64,000 nucleotides of DNA, taken from the NCBI GenBank assembly GCA_001179505.1, contig CDMY01000130.1, positions 120,632 to 184,631 on the forward strand, in the 5' to 3' direction. Positions 23,580-35,187 of this stretch are shown here, piece by piece. The DNA is from Vitrella brassicaformis (taxonomy: Eukaryota; Sar; Vitrellaceae). Each line of letters starts with the position of its first letter. Position 1 is the first letter of the stretch. Both the position numbers and the translations under genes were made by a program. The notes under the pieces were generated by a model. That model was not told the origin of the DNA, did not search any database, and saw nothing but the letters and a program-made list of their open reading frames with translations.

Positions 23580-23910
23580 GTGCGCTTTTTCAGGTGTTCT
23601 GCTATACGGGGCCATGTAAATGGGCGCGTCCCTATTTTTCCGCCTCCCTTTAGTCTGTTTCTTCAGTCATTTGCGTGTGTTACATTCTTGACACATATAG
23701 TTTTACACTGCGTCTCGTCGTGACGCAGCACATGCCTTCGTGTTTCTCTTATCTGCGCGTGCGTGCAAGCGGGGGACGAGCGTTTGACTCTGCGTGCTGA
23801 TGGGACTGTATTTGTATGAGTATCACGGACACAGAGACGAGTGTTACGGTTAATGACAGTTCCCCCCCCCCCCAAGCCCAGCGGGGGTGGAAATCGACAG
23901 CAACACACAC
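23580..23910 (+). pseudogene. Degenerate fragment of the 15.5-17.2 kb secreted-repeat gene
   Basis: TTTTTCAGGTGTTCTGCTAT and the following bases to TATACGGGGCC match the intron/exon border at 17016-17037. TTACATTCTTGACACA near 23681 matches the 3' flank at about 17292. Further on, TGTATTTGTATGAGTATCAC and GTTACGGTTAATGACAGTTCC near 23810-23862 echo 16575-16665. The order is rearranged and the frames are broken, so this is a relic of a second copy rather than a gene. It contains a run of C at about 23863-23872. Confidence 0.65.
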
Positions 23911-24274
23911 GAACATTTGTCGATCATTCAATGACCTTCATTCACACGACACACACACGCACACACAACAGACAGAAGAATTTTTTGGCGCCAGTTTTTC
24001 CCCAGCAACGGCTTCTAGCGCTAGAGAAAAATCATGACCCTCAGCCGTTGCCCCTTCGTGTTCCGTTTTCCGGTGAATCATAAATTCTATTCCAATGAGA
24101 CGCATGACTTTCGTAACACCGGCGGTACTGCACGGATCATCCGATTGAGTTTCTTCGGCTCTGGGGGCTTGGCTCGGCTCAGCGGCGAAGCGACTTCCTT
24201 CGGTACGAGGCAGGGACAATCAAAAAGAAAGGAGTAGAGGGCAGACTCGTGCGGTCGAGCAAGAGCGCACCAAC

Positions 24275-27200
24275 ATGTCCGAGGGATTTGCCGAAGAATT
24301 CTCTCACTTCCACAGGGAGCAGCAGCAAGTCGAGGAAAAAGTGAGTGCGTTTATCTACCCGTCTCCCTGTCTGTGGCTGCCCATGGCTGGCTGTTTGTGT
24401 GTGGAGGCCTACAGGTAGCCGCATTGCTGCATCGGTTGCACACTAATGCGGGCGTATACGAGACAAGACAGAGCAGCATCAGGTTGGCGAGCGAAGAGAG
24501 ATGGCTATAAATTGGTGTGCTGCGCAGTGCATGTTCAAATGTCTGTCTGTAGATCTTCCCGCAGGGCCCCCCGCGCCCCGCCAATGCCGAGAGAAAACCA
24601 ATACAAAGAGGTGAAAAAGAAGCGTGCTTCAGTGGAAGCGAAGAACCATGTGCCTGTGCTGCATATGCAGGCCCCGCTGCCCGATGTGTCGGCGTCTGAT
24701 GGTGACTCTGACGCATTTGAGGCGAGGAGGGGAGAGCAGCGGGTGTTACCGGCGAGACGGATACAGAAGACAAGAAATAAGGAAAGGTGGGTGGAAGCCT
24801 GTGGCAGGCAGGGAGGGTGTGCATACATGAAATGCAATTTTGCGCGGTCGGTCAGGAAGCATCCGAGAGAGCACAGGAGTGATGACTCTCCCCCCATCTT
24901 TGTCCCACGGGCAGATCCCGACGTACGTCTGCGGACATAGGAAACATTCGTTCAGTCGCAAAGAAATGTGCTTCAGGCGTCGATGAGCGACTTCCTCTTA
25001 TCATCCTCACCCCATGCGTTGCCAGAGAGCAAATGTACACCACGAGAAGCGCTTGTTTGATTGTGTACGTTACACAAATGTGCAGGGCCAGGGGCTGGGC
25101 CAGGGGAAGAGCATGATACGTCGCCCTCACCACAAGTACGCAAATCCATCCGAGACAGCCTGCGTATGCTCTCGCATACATAAACGTGCATGATGCTGTG
25201 TACAGGTCTGCGTTGCTCAGCATTTCGATATATCGACTGATATAGATGAGGAGCAGAGCGGACGAATCAGGCACAAGCGGGCGCAGGATGCGGGAAACGA
25301 TCCGCACGACGAGTGGGCGGGCTGGTCGGACCCTTTCTTCACAGAAGACGCCGCCATTGCTTCACCGACAGACGCGAAGTACACCATGTGTGTGGATGCA
25401 GTTTGTAAGACTTACGCGCACGTGCACTGACCTCCCAGGTGTGTGACTGAGATTGCGACACAGACTGAGAGAGAGATTGCGATGCAGACGACATCGGCTT
25501 GGATCAGGTGGCTATGCACATGGCACATGGAGACAGGTATACATTTGAGCGTGCGCGTATCGTGCAGGGAGGACAAGCAATGTGAGAGGGACCGCGTTGT
25601 GTATGATGGCTGGCTGGTGGTGGCCTCACAGGAGGGCAGGTGACAACCACACAGAGACAGGCATCCATGTGTGATCATTCGTTTTCATTCATTCATTCCA
25701 CTCTGTGGATGCTTGTGTGCATGCAGACTGTTTTATCACAATTCGCAGAAGGGCGCCTCGCAATGGACACAGCCAGAAGAGATGAAAAGAGTGGTACGGG
25801 CATTCAGCTCAGTAGACGCGTACGCACACACATGCATGCGTACGTACATACATACATACATAGATACATACGTACGGGCACACATACAGATGAATGTGTG
25901 TCTCTTTGCGTACACATCTAAATGCGTAAACGTATGCATTCTCAGATGGGCGAATGGGTGCCGGTAATGGGGGAAGGAGGCGAGAGATTCTTCCACAACG
26001 CGACACTGGGTACGTCCACACATACAGACACTTGTATACACGCAACACCAGATGTCTCACTCTTGGTGTATGCACAAACAGGCGTGTCTTTGTGGAAGGA
26101 TCCGACGCATACTACAAACATTTTCCAGGCGGCACTCGACGGCAACACACTTTTCCTGCAGCTATACAGCGAGGTAGGCACGCATACTCGCATGATCCTA
26201 TGGATACGTTCTCCATATGTGTCTCGTGCGTCTCCTAGGTTGGCGGCGATCTCAGTGTGTGTGATCCGCGCAGCCGCACGGCTTTGCACTACGCGTGTGC
26301 TGGGGGAGCATTCACTGCTGGTGAGCCGTGGCTGATGTGTGTAACAAATAGAGACATGCTCCGCATGTATGTGTGTTTGCAGTCTTGTTTCTGCTGGACC
26401 GTCGCGTGAGCATCGAGACACGAGACGAGGAGGGAGCCACGCCCATTTTCTATGCATGCAGGTGCGCACAGATTAGCATTGCCCGTACAAGTGAGGCAAT
26501 TACATGCTTCACGACCCACGTGCGTGACAGATACGGCTACGCGCAAATAACGCGCCTCTTGCTGGACTGGGTAAGCAGAGAAAAGGGAGAGGCACACAGT
26601 GATGGAGGAACGATTCACGCATGTGTGGTGTCTGAGGTGTGTTGTCAGGGAGTGCGAGTTGACGTGACCAACGTGTATGGGCAGACCGCTCTGCACGAGG
26701 CCGCACAGTGGGGACAGATCGACTGCATCAGGCTGCTGCTGCTACATGGTGCACAGAAAGAGAGACAGTGGATGCACACGGGAATACACTTAGGTTTCTT
26801 CATTTGCTTGTTTGTGTGCGTGTGTCAGGTTCGCCGCCCTCCCTGCTGGTGTGTGATGCGAATGGGCACCGACCGGCAGATGTCGCTAAGATTAACAAAA
26901 GAGAGCAGACAGCGCTGGTCGGTCGCTTCTGACGTGAGAGCGTACGCATCCTTCATGCTCACTCTGCTTGTGTTTGTGTTTGTGCAGCTGTTGATGTCCT
27001 TTGAGGACTCTCTCGCCATTGCAAATGACTCTTACGCAGCACGTACCTACAAAGCACACTCAAAAGAAATGTTTCGCGCATGGAATGATGCCCGGTGGTG
27101 GTGCAGCGCTTTCGTGGCGTCATCAGTCGAGAGGCGCCGTGACGGAGAGACGGGCGCATGCAGACAGGGAGAGCAGCAGCGGTAGCAGCGGTGGCGGGCT

Positions 27201-27368
27201 GATGGACACTATACGGGTAACGGTGGATGCGATCAGATGTCGACTCGTGTCTGCATGTTTGCGTGCATATATATGTGTATGCAGGGCGTTGCCTCCTCGG
27301 TGTTGGGTCTGTTCTCAACTCCCAGGCGCACATCTTCCATTGGCTCAAATGACACACAGGGGGTCTGA
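24275..27368 (+). CDS. WW-domain and ankyrin-repeat protein
   Basis: Starts at 24275 (MSEGFAEEFSHFHREQQQVE, then a GTGAGT donor). A Lys/Arg-rich exon follows (PRENQYKEVKKKRASVEAKN; RRIQKTRNKER), then SMSDFLLSSSPHALPES and an acidic exon (about 25206-25390; QHFDISTDIDEEQSGRIRHK). WW domain 1 is split over two exons: VVYDGWLVVASQEGR, then LFYHNSQKGASQWTQPEEM. WW domain 2: MGEWVPVMGEGGERFFHN, then GVSLWKDP. The ankyrin repeats are RTALHYACAGGAF, ETRDEEGATPIFYACR, YGYAQITRLLLDW, YGQTALHEAAQWGQIDCIRL and ANGHRPADVAKINKREQTA. The C-terminus is Ser/Gly rich (ESSSGSSGGGLMDTIR, then GVASSVLGLFSTPRRTSSIG and a stop near 27368), although the penultimate exon needs an extra splice to reach that frame. 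WW domains bind Pro-rich peptides and ankyrins mediate protein contacts, so a cytosolic or nuclear adaptor is likely. Confidence 0.75.
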
Positions 27369-27569
27369 CTAACGGGCAGTCCGTGTCCATGTATGTACAC
27401 GACTGTTTTCTCTCTCGCGTCCGTCTGGGCTGCTGTGTAAGGATCGCACTGAGTGGGATGTGGATGAATTCACACATAAACGTACACGACGGAAAAAACT
27501 CGTATACACAACAAAGGAGAGCAAGGACCAAAAATACACGACACAAACGGTCACGGCTACAGCTTGTCC

Positions 27570-29215
27570 TTATTTGTTCGTGAAAGACATGATTGCCATG
27601 GCGATGGCGGCCCCTATTGCCGTGTTGAGCAAATTGACCATCTCATTGTTTAGCCAGGGAACCTATATAATTATGAGTGAACGAATGAAAACACACGGAC
27701 GCTGCCTTCAAGCGGATGAAGTGAGGGTATTTTGTGTCCGCACCTTGTCTTGTGCTGTCGCCCCGATGATGCTTTCCACGTAGTTAGCAAGGAAAGCAGC
27801 CAGCATACACACAGGGATGGCCTACACGACAGACACGCAGAGAGGCATCCATGCACGTGCACACGAACACATGCATACGCTGCACACACATTACCTTGAC
27901 AGTGATGAGCCCAGCAGCAGCACCGAAAGCAGCTTGCACGAAGGAGCCGAATATGCCGGCCAGAGTGCCTTCCAGGCTCACCTGAAGCAGACGTGGATCC
28001 GTTCATGCATGCGCTACACATCGATGTGCCTGCATCTCTACATACCGCTCCTTCTGTGCCGGGCGGCACGGACGTGAAGGTTGTGGCGAGATAGGTATTG
28101 CGGCCGAAGCCTTTGCCTATCTCCTGCATGCAGAGCAACACAACCAGACAGCAGAGCATGCATACAGGTTCGTCAGGAATGCGTGTATGCCGGAACGCAC
28201 CGAGGCACACGTATCGGAGAGCTTGGTTGCAAAGGAAGCGACTACCCTGCGTACATTCGCACATACATTCACGCATACGCGATTTGGAGTGCATGTATAC
28301 GGTCTGCTGTTCTCACCCGAGCTTAAGCAGGTCGATTATCGCCTGGTCGCCTTGCAGGGGGATGGTCAGAGTGGCCAGAAAGGCCGCCGTCGCTGCTGAA
28401 CCCCACACCTGAACGAACATACCAACCAAATGCGTATTGCAGACAGAGCCATCTATAGTGCGCGCCGCGTACGTACCTGCGCAGGTTCCCTCGCTCCACC
28501 TCTCTTCTCTGCAATTCCCATCTTCTCCTTCTCGCGCTTCCTGGACATAAACCCAATAGCAAAGACATACGTGTATACACGAACGCGTCGGAAGCCTCGT
28601 GGCGTACACACTTGAGTTTGGTCGCTGCGCTGCCGCCCACAAGATACAGGACACCGCTGCACCATCCCTGCCATCCTGTTCAGAAGGGAGGGACGCAAAG
28701 AAGCATCATTGCGTGTCCCTCCACATGTGCGTACTGACGCCTAAAACGCACCAAGTGTTGACCACAGGCAGACGCCCAGCAGATAGGCATTGAACAGACC
28801 TGCAAGCAATTCACTCATCCACAGTGTCATCAGTGGCAGATGAAGAATGGACTGATCGTGCTTCTGATGGTGTCTGTTTGGTGCGTACCAGCACTAGTGA
28901 GCACGTCCTGTTTGATGGCCGCCAACACCCCTGCCAGTCCGCTGTTGACGCCCAGTGAAGTCACAACCTGGGGCGGAATCATCGCTCGGGGACGGCTGCA
29001 CGAACAAATGAAGAGAGAGGATACACAAGCACACAGAGGAAGATCTTTGCATGTGGAAGTGCATGTGGAAGTGTAGATCTCTGCATAAGTGAGTCAACAT
29101 CCCTCACGTGTGCGTCTGTTGAAGCCGTGGCGGCTTCGTGCTTTCTCGCCAATGTGGATGGGTCTTCATTAGCGAGAAACATGATGCTGTCAAAGGCAGA
29201 AAGAGCAGCAGGCAA
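27570..29215 (-). CDS. DUF92 integral membrane protein (VTE6/TMEM19 family)
   Basis: About nine short exons on the minus strand, start 29215 (MPAALSAFDSIMFLANEDPS), stop TAA at 27570-27572. Family strings appear in order: PPQVVTSLGVNSGLAGVLAA, FNAYLLGVCLWSTLG, AIGFMSRKREKEKMGIAEKR followed by GGAREPAQVWGSAATAAFLA, GRNTYLATTFTSVPPGTEGA with VSLEGTLAGIFGSFVQAAFG, CMLAAFLANYVESIIGATAQ, and WLNNEMVNLLNTAIGAAIAM at the C-terminus. The GTEGAVSLEGT and LNNxxVNLLNT blocks are diagnostic. Plant VTE6 phosphorylates phytyl phosphate for tocopherol/phytol salvage in the plastid envelope; that activity would suit a photosynthetic alga but is inferred from family membership. Six or more hydrophobic helices are visible. 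I see no clear targeting presequence in the first exon. Confidence 0.82.
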
Positions 29216-29852
29216 GCCCTACTTCGCATTAGTGGCAAAACGGGTAAGGGCGGGGAGCGAAACGCATCTTTTTCCCTTTTTTTCCAACGGAAGGACGAAC
29301 AAAATGGGTGCTTGGATCAGCTTGCCGCCTTGCTGTTGTGTTTATTTTTGCATTTTTGCGACGAAAGTCGCCACTGTGAAGCTGTGTGTGGTACGTATGG
29401 CGTGTATTTTTCTGTGCGAACATATGTGATGAATGAAAAAGAGATGAAAATATGTGCAGGTGATTGTGCGACCCACCTAAACTCAATCCGTCCCCTTGCC
29501 ATTTCCTGTACGCCGCCGACATTCATTCATTCATTCATTCAGCACACGCACATGTATTATGTCTCAGACTGATCAAGGCAGCATACATAACACAGGCCCG
29601 CCATAAGCACAACCCTACCAGCACTGTGCACCACAACACACGGAGACTACTCTACAAGGCAAATGCAGTCACGAATTGTGGCGGCCTTCCTTCAAGTTCT
29701 CTTTGAAGCCATTCGCATGCAATGCATGCCCCCAGCCGACAGACACATGGATCCACGCACCGGCTCATTGCCTTGTCCTTCCAACCATGAACATCAGCAC
29801 TGGACAATGAATGCCTCTTCATTCACCACAGCACAGCGAGCCGTCCATCTAT
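29216..29852. other. Intergenic region downstream of a secreted-protein gene and upstream of DUF92
   Basis: Nothing codes convincingly. It includes (ATTC)n at about 29520-29540 and ordinary mixed sequence; the DUF92 promoter lies in its left-centre part. Confidence 0.45.
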
Positions 29853-30888
29853 TTATTGGCCTGAAGAGACCGGATTGCTCAGCAGCGCGGCGTACTCCCA
29901 GAGTTTGTACACCCCCGGCAGGACTTGTATGAACACTCGCTGCAGCTGGATCGGCCTCTTCTCCTCGTCGACACCAACGATTCTCGCCTCGTCGATCACG
30001 CCCTTGAGTATCGGCGGGTTGTCAAATGGATACTTCTGCAGACATACAGGGCAGAGCGTCTTGTTTGCATCTGTTCGCGCGTGTTGTGTCATTCGTGTCA
30101 TTTGACGCACTTGTCTGCCCCAAGGGGAGACTTCGTCTGGGCAGTCCTGTTGAGAGATGCTGTAGTCGAAGAGGTACACAGGCTTGTCGTCCAGCCGCTG
30201 CGCTTTGTCTGGCAGCAGGCCGACAGTCGCCTTAGCGGTGAACCAAGTGAACTGACTCTTCAAGATCTGCAAAGGACCCACATGCAGACAGACAAAGACG
30301 GCGGCAGCAAGAGCATCATACGAACACATGATCAGAGCAACTTAATTACGTTTGCCCCATCGAGAGGGTTGAGCAGGATGAAGTAGAAGAAGAGGTCTTT
30401 CCCCTTGCAGTTTGTTTTCTGCATGAAGGAGCCCTCCCAGACGAGGCCAAACAGCTGGGCATAAAGCGAGGACAGCGGCTCGATCAAATTGGCTGCGACG
30501 ACCTCCCCATAAGTGGGACCCTGCAGGCCATGTGATGTGTGCAGGACACAACAAAACGCACGCACAAGAGATGACAGACGCAGAGCGAACGAATTCGTCT
30601 TCCTTCGGCATGAGCATTCGCACCATTATTGGCTCGTCCTCAACACACCCTGTGTCAGTCAGCAGACACACAAGCGTGACTCACTGCATCTGTCTTGGCC
30701 GTGAGCTGAATCCCATGCATTTTCTGCTTGCCTCTGATGAAGATGCTGTCCAGGTCGGCCTGCTTTCTCTTCCGCAGGTCTTTGATGTCGTTGACGGGCC
30801 ATTCGTCAGGGTCTCTATCGAGACAACCGCCGCTCACCAGGCAAACAGCAGACAGCAGGGGCACCAGCAGAAGCCTCGCACCGATCAT
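29853..30888 (-). CDS. Hypothetical secreted protein of about 240 residues
   Basis: Four exons, start 30888, stop 29853-29855. N-terminal signal peptide MIGARLLLVPLLSAVCLVSG is followed at once by GCLDRDPDEW. Exon 1 continues PVNDIKDLRKRKQADLDSIF; exon 2 holds YGEVVAANLIEPLSSLYAQL and SFMQKTNCKGKDLFFYFILL; exon 3 QFTWFTAKATVGLLPDKAQR; exon 4 ILKGVIDEARIVGVDEEKRP and RVFIQVLPGVYKLWEYAALL. Blocks are clean and bounded by GT/AG sites, so the gene is real, but I do not recognise a family. The alternating hydrophobic pattern suggests a small alpha/beta fold. Confidence 0.65.
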
Positions 30889-32332
30889 CTTGTCATGCGG
30901 GCTGCCTGGTTGGCAGCAGTTTGTTGCTCCCGAGTCAGGGATCCCGTACACTGTCTGTAAATTCGCAGGACTTTCTCTCACGAGACTTTTTCTGCTACAG
31001 TAATTTCTAATTCTAGCTCTTTGGTCGGATTGTCCTCCCGCGGCGACCACTTCTCACCGTTTTCCCCTCGTGCGCTGGGCGTCAGGCGAGCGCCCCAGTC
31101 GGCACGAGGCGGCGACTCGGTACGTCTTCAACCACAGGTACAACAGGAGTGAAGGTCTTCCTCGTCTCCTCGTCTCGTCGCCACCTCTGTTTTTGCCGCA
31201 GACGACGAGGATGGAAATGATGTGTCTTCGCCTGGAGGGTCTGCTGGCCGTTGCTCATTAATTTCAAGCTGGTATGCGGCGCAATCACTCGCGAAACACA
31301 AACATCGGGAAAGATGCCGTGCTCCGTACATACATATGCTGGCATGTGCCTTTGGTGTGTGGGTGGATGGATGCAGCTGGAAGTCGACTATTCCCAAAAT
31401 CGGTCACCGGCACGCAGGCGTTTGTGTCCTTCGCCTTCTAGAGAACCGTGCGCGACATGACCCCTCCCCACCGTCCTCACCAAGACCCCGCACCCCCACC
31501 CGCCCCCTCGATTCGCTGACCACTCGACAGCTGGCGAGGGCGATCGAGGAGAGCGACCTCAAAGGGCTGCGGGGGGTTGGCCGTGTCATGGAGAAGGTAC
31601 GTAAGTACGTATACAATTATGTGTGTGTACGGAGTACTACGGACGGGGTGGGTGAATGGGTTGGTACTGAGTGAGCGCTTGTCGTTTGTGTGTGTTCACT
31701 GGCCGCGTCTTGGAGGAGCACTATACCAGATCCTGCCCCGAACAGATCCAGGTAGTATGTATGCTGTACGCACGCATCCAGACACACAAACATCAAACAC
31801 CTCCCTGTCTGTCTGTCAGTCTGTCTGTCTGTCCTACATGTACATGCAGGACCAGATGGGTATCCGGCTGGGTCTGGGGTGGGGGTGGGGCAAACACAGT
31901 CTGGGTGCCTGGCTGGCTGGGTGGCTGATGGACAAGTGTGGAGTGGATGGACGGTTGGTTACAGGGTGAGAGACTGATAGTTACGTAGAGGGAAGGAAGG
32001 GGAAAGAGAGAGATATTTGAATAGGGGGGGTAGAGGGGGGTGGGGGGAGGGAGGGAGGGAGGGACGGAGGGAGGGAGGGAATGACCTCAGCAACTTATTC
32101 GAAACTCATGCGACAGAGTCCATGCAGAGACATAGATGAAAACCGCTTTTCTCAGTCAGCCCTCGACAGGCAGGCCTTCATCACATCAAGCTCCCCTACT
32201 CACGACACACACACGGTGGTGTCCCGCATCATGACTGAATCGTGTGGATGACTGAATCCAGGCCATAATGGATTGTCTACTGTCGAAATCCTTTGCCATG
32301 CATTCCCTCAGAGTCTGTCTCTGCTTAGTTCT
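30889..32332. other. Region without a confirmed gene
   Basis: A plus-strand block at about 31495-31596 (LTTRQLARAIEESDLKGLRG, then VGRVMEKV and a GTACGT donor) looks coding and could be part of a small gene beginning near 31070, but I cannot assemble convincing flanking exons. The rest is microsatellite ((TGTC)n at about 31803-31832) and a long polypurine tract. Confidence 0.35.
31988..32080. repeat. Polypurine (GGGA)n-rich tract
   Basis: About 90 bases almost free of pyrimidines on the plus strand, with several G runs of 5-7 and tandem GGGA units. It is capable in principle of triplex or G-quadruplex formation. Confidence 0.85.
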
Positions 32333-34031
32333 TCATTCCGGCTCTTCGAGATTCTCCAGCTTCTGCAGGTCCTCGTCGGTCAGTGGGTGTCCCATCCCGC
32401 TGGCAAGGTCATCCTCCAGCCCATCCGCCCAGTGCTCAATTGTCTCGTTTTTCTCCTTGCCGCCCAGCAACCAGGCCACGAAGTCCATGTGATGGGATGT
32501 GAAGTCCTGCAGTCCACCCTTTCCAGCCGTCCCCTTCTCTTGCACGAAGGCCTTCCACACGTCACGCGGGCAGATGATGGGTATTTTGGTTTGGTGGAGT
32601 GAGTCTCGGGGGACCATTGTGGCCAGATAAAGGGAGGTCGCCAGGTCGGTGTAGAACGTCGAGCCCTCCACGAGCACTGCATACAACGAAACACATCCAC
32701 CGAGCGTGTGTGCACCATACATACGTGCACTTGTCTCTCAGACTCCCTGTCTGCCTGTTTGCTCACTGTCATTGCGGTTGCAGCTCTCCCTGAATCCCGA
32801 GAGGAGTGCCGAGATGGCGAACTTCATTGCTGTTGGGGGGGGCGGCTGTGTGTGTGTTGTAGGTGGCACCACAGCCGCCCCCTGTGATGGAAAGATGGAA
32901 GACGTCTCGAGCCAGCCTTTGACGAAGGGCCTGAGGTCTCTGTATCGAGACACCGTATTCAGCGACACCGTCAGGGATGGCTCTGAGGGCAGCAGCATCT
33001 GGTGGATGGTGGCCGCGAGCTCGGCAGCCATGAGGGTGCCTTCGGCGTCTTGTTGGTTTTCGGTGATTTTGTCGACCTCTGTCTTCCAAAGGCCACCATG
33101 GATGTCCAAAAGCTTTCTTCGCATAATGGCCTGCAGCCAGCCAGCAGACATCGATCACACAATGGAACGGACAGTAGAGGGTGGAATTGCAGCACGTGTG
33201 TGTTTTCGCGTACGTAAAGCCTTCCTTTGTGCTCTGCAACAGCCGCCACGCAATCACACAACAGAGACACAACCCGAGGGACGAAAGGAGGAGATAGATA
33301 AAGGCGGGTAGACTATTTGTGCGTGCATTCAGCCCATCCATTAATGTCAATCCATCCACTACCTTTCTTCATGAGAAAGAGCTGTTCGTGCTCGTCTCTA
33401 AGATGTTTTGCGAGCCCCTTCCGACCGAGCACCGGAAAGTCTTCCTTCGAAACCAACCTGCCTCGCGGCAGGGAGGGATTCTTTATCACGTCCTTTATTC
33501 CCGCGGCGTCCTCGGCCTTCTTCACCAAGTCTTTCTTGGCTTCGGATATTTTGTCCAACCTCCTGCCCATTCGAGTGGCCGTGTCGAATTTCCCACGGCT
33601 CGCCTTCTGGGCGGCGGGGAAGAGTTTCAGTAACTTGTGCGCCTATACATACACAGGCCAATACACCAAAGACATGGCAGTTTTTCAAGAGGAATATCTG
33701 CAGGCCGCTTGAGTACCTGGTGAACCATCTCGACACTGAGCTCACTCACTGGCTGTCGGAGATGGAGACGTGCGTGAGTCGCACCTGTCAGTCATTGCAG
33801 AATCAATTGCCATCCAGCAGTGTACTACACGCACGTCCATACTGGCGTGACGTCAGCGATCGCACCTGTTGCACCGTCGTGCTGCAGCGCCGTGGTGGGC
33901 ATCCTCCCTGACGCCGCGCATTGCAAAGCGGCGATTAGGGCGGAAGTGATGACACAGAAGGCCCCAAAGTGCATGGTCGATGACGCCAAGAAGCAAAGAG
34001 CAACAGTCAAGACTCGCTCCTTCCTTGCCAA
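32333..34031 (-). CDS. Hypothetical secreted protein of about 430 residues
   Basis: Multi-exon minus-strand gene ending at 32333-32335. Two possible starts: 34031 (MARKERVLTVALCFLASS) or 33974 (MHFGAFCVITSALIAALQC); both give a hydrophobic leader. Later exons hold LHLRQPVSELSVEMVHQ (about 33720), a basic helical block (MGRRLDKISEAKKDLVKKAE, LRDEHEQLFLMKKG, 33363-33645), RRKLLDIHGGLWKTEVDKIT with MAAELAATIHQMLLPSEPSL (32785-33130), and STFYTDLATSLYLATMVPRD with HHMDFVAWLLGGKEKNETIE ending DEDLQKLENLEEPE. A Pro/Thr-rich linker (PPTTHTQPPPPT) sits near 32830-32870. No family recognised. Same strand as the secreted gene at 29.9-30.9 kb, but I see no sequence similarity between them. Confidence 0.62.
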
Positions 34032-35187
34032 GAACTTCAGAATGTCGGGTTCGTCAGAAACCTCAAAACAGTTCCAAAAATTGCCTCATGATTCGTGGTG
34101 GATCAGTGCAGAGTGGTATGCGCTTTCCTCTGCGCAGCCCCCGGCGGCTCCTCCGTTTAGGGCGACCTCCCTCCTTAAACCTTTCTCTTCTGGCCGACCA
34201 GCCCCATACCCCCCGATTCCGAGGCGCGCCGCGCGTGTCTATCTGGATTTGTAATGCTTGATCCCCCTGGGCCATTTATATCGCCTGAAACAATCCAGAT
34301 AATATATATATATATATATATGTTTTCATCAAATCCCCGGCTTGTCAATCGTCCGAGGTTTCTCCCGGCGTTTGAGGAAGAAGCTTACATAGAGTCGCGT
34401 GCTCCTTGTCAGGAAGAACTCATCCTGACTTTTTAAGGTGCCAAAAAATCCATTCAGAGAAATTCATTCCCCTGCCGTTGCCTCCAACCGTCGGTCCTGG
34501 AGCGGCGGGACATTTCTCCCGATCTAGAGTTGTGAAGCCAAAACAAACTACACCACGTCATCATGCACCCTCTGAAGGTGGATTCCATACCGCTTGTCGC
34601 AGCTGCAAAATTGTCTCGACAAACGAGGTCGTGTCTTTGTAACCAGCCGTGGCCAGGGTGCGCGTCTGTGAACCCGGCTACTGAGCCTTCCGAGAGATTA
34701 ACGAAAGATCGGTGCTGTCCTTGCGCTCGTCCCGCAACAGCAGCGAGCGTGAAAAGCGGCAAAAGCCTTTATGACCTCCATGAAACCAGCCAGTGGCCAC
34801 GTTGGTCAGTGCGTTTTTCTCTGCATTTTGGTCCTCCCCCTTCTCATCAAAGCATCTCTGCACCTTCCCTAATGGCTCAGGGTTGCAGCTGTTTCAAGGC
34901 GAGAACCTCCCGAAGTTGTCCCGAAACAGTGTCCTGAAGACAACAGCAGGGAGAGAAAGACCCCATCAATGTATGTCTTTCGATTTGGCTTTCTATCTCA
35001 GTGGCAGGGCCTTTGAAAGGAATGAACGAATCAATCGTCGAATGGCACTGTGACTCGTACGCGATGCGACGGATAGGGAGATATATGAACGGTGGACACG
35101 ATGATACATCGGACGTATTCGCATGGCCTCATGTGCGACATTATGATATGCAAGAATCAGCATAGTGGCGCCTCACAGGGTGCTCGC
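34032..35187. other. Region without a confirmed gene
   Basis: Contains a (TA)n run at about 34300-34321 and long but unsupported open frames on both strands near 34560-34940 with poor protein character. The 3' end of the membrane-protein gene to the right could extend into it. Confidence 0.4.

Noticed and set aside
28187-28399. Plus-strand open frame over the DUF92 gene
   Set aside because: It is antisense to well-supported DUF92 exons and lacks any independent protein character.
34454-34937. Overlapping open frames on both strands of similar length
   Set aside because: Neither has splice-bounded blocks, a leader, or a recognisable motif; I could not decide between them and call no gene.
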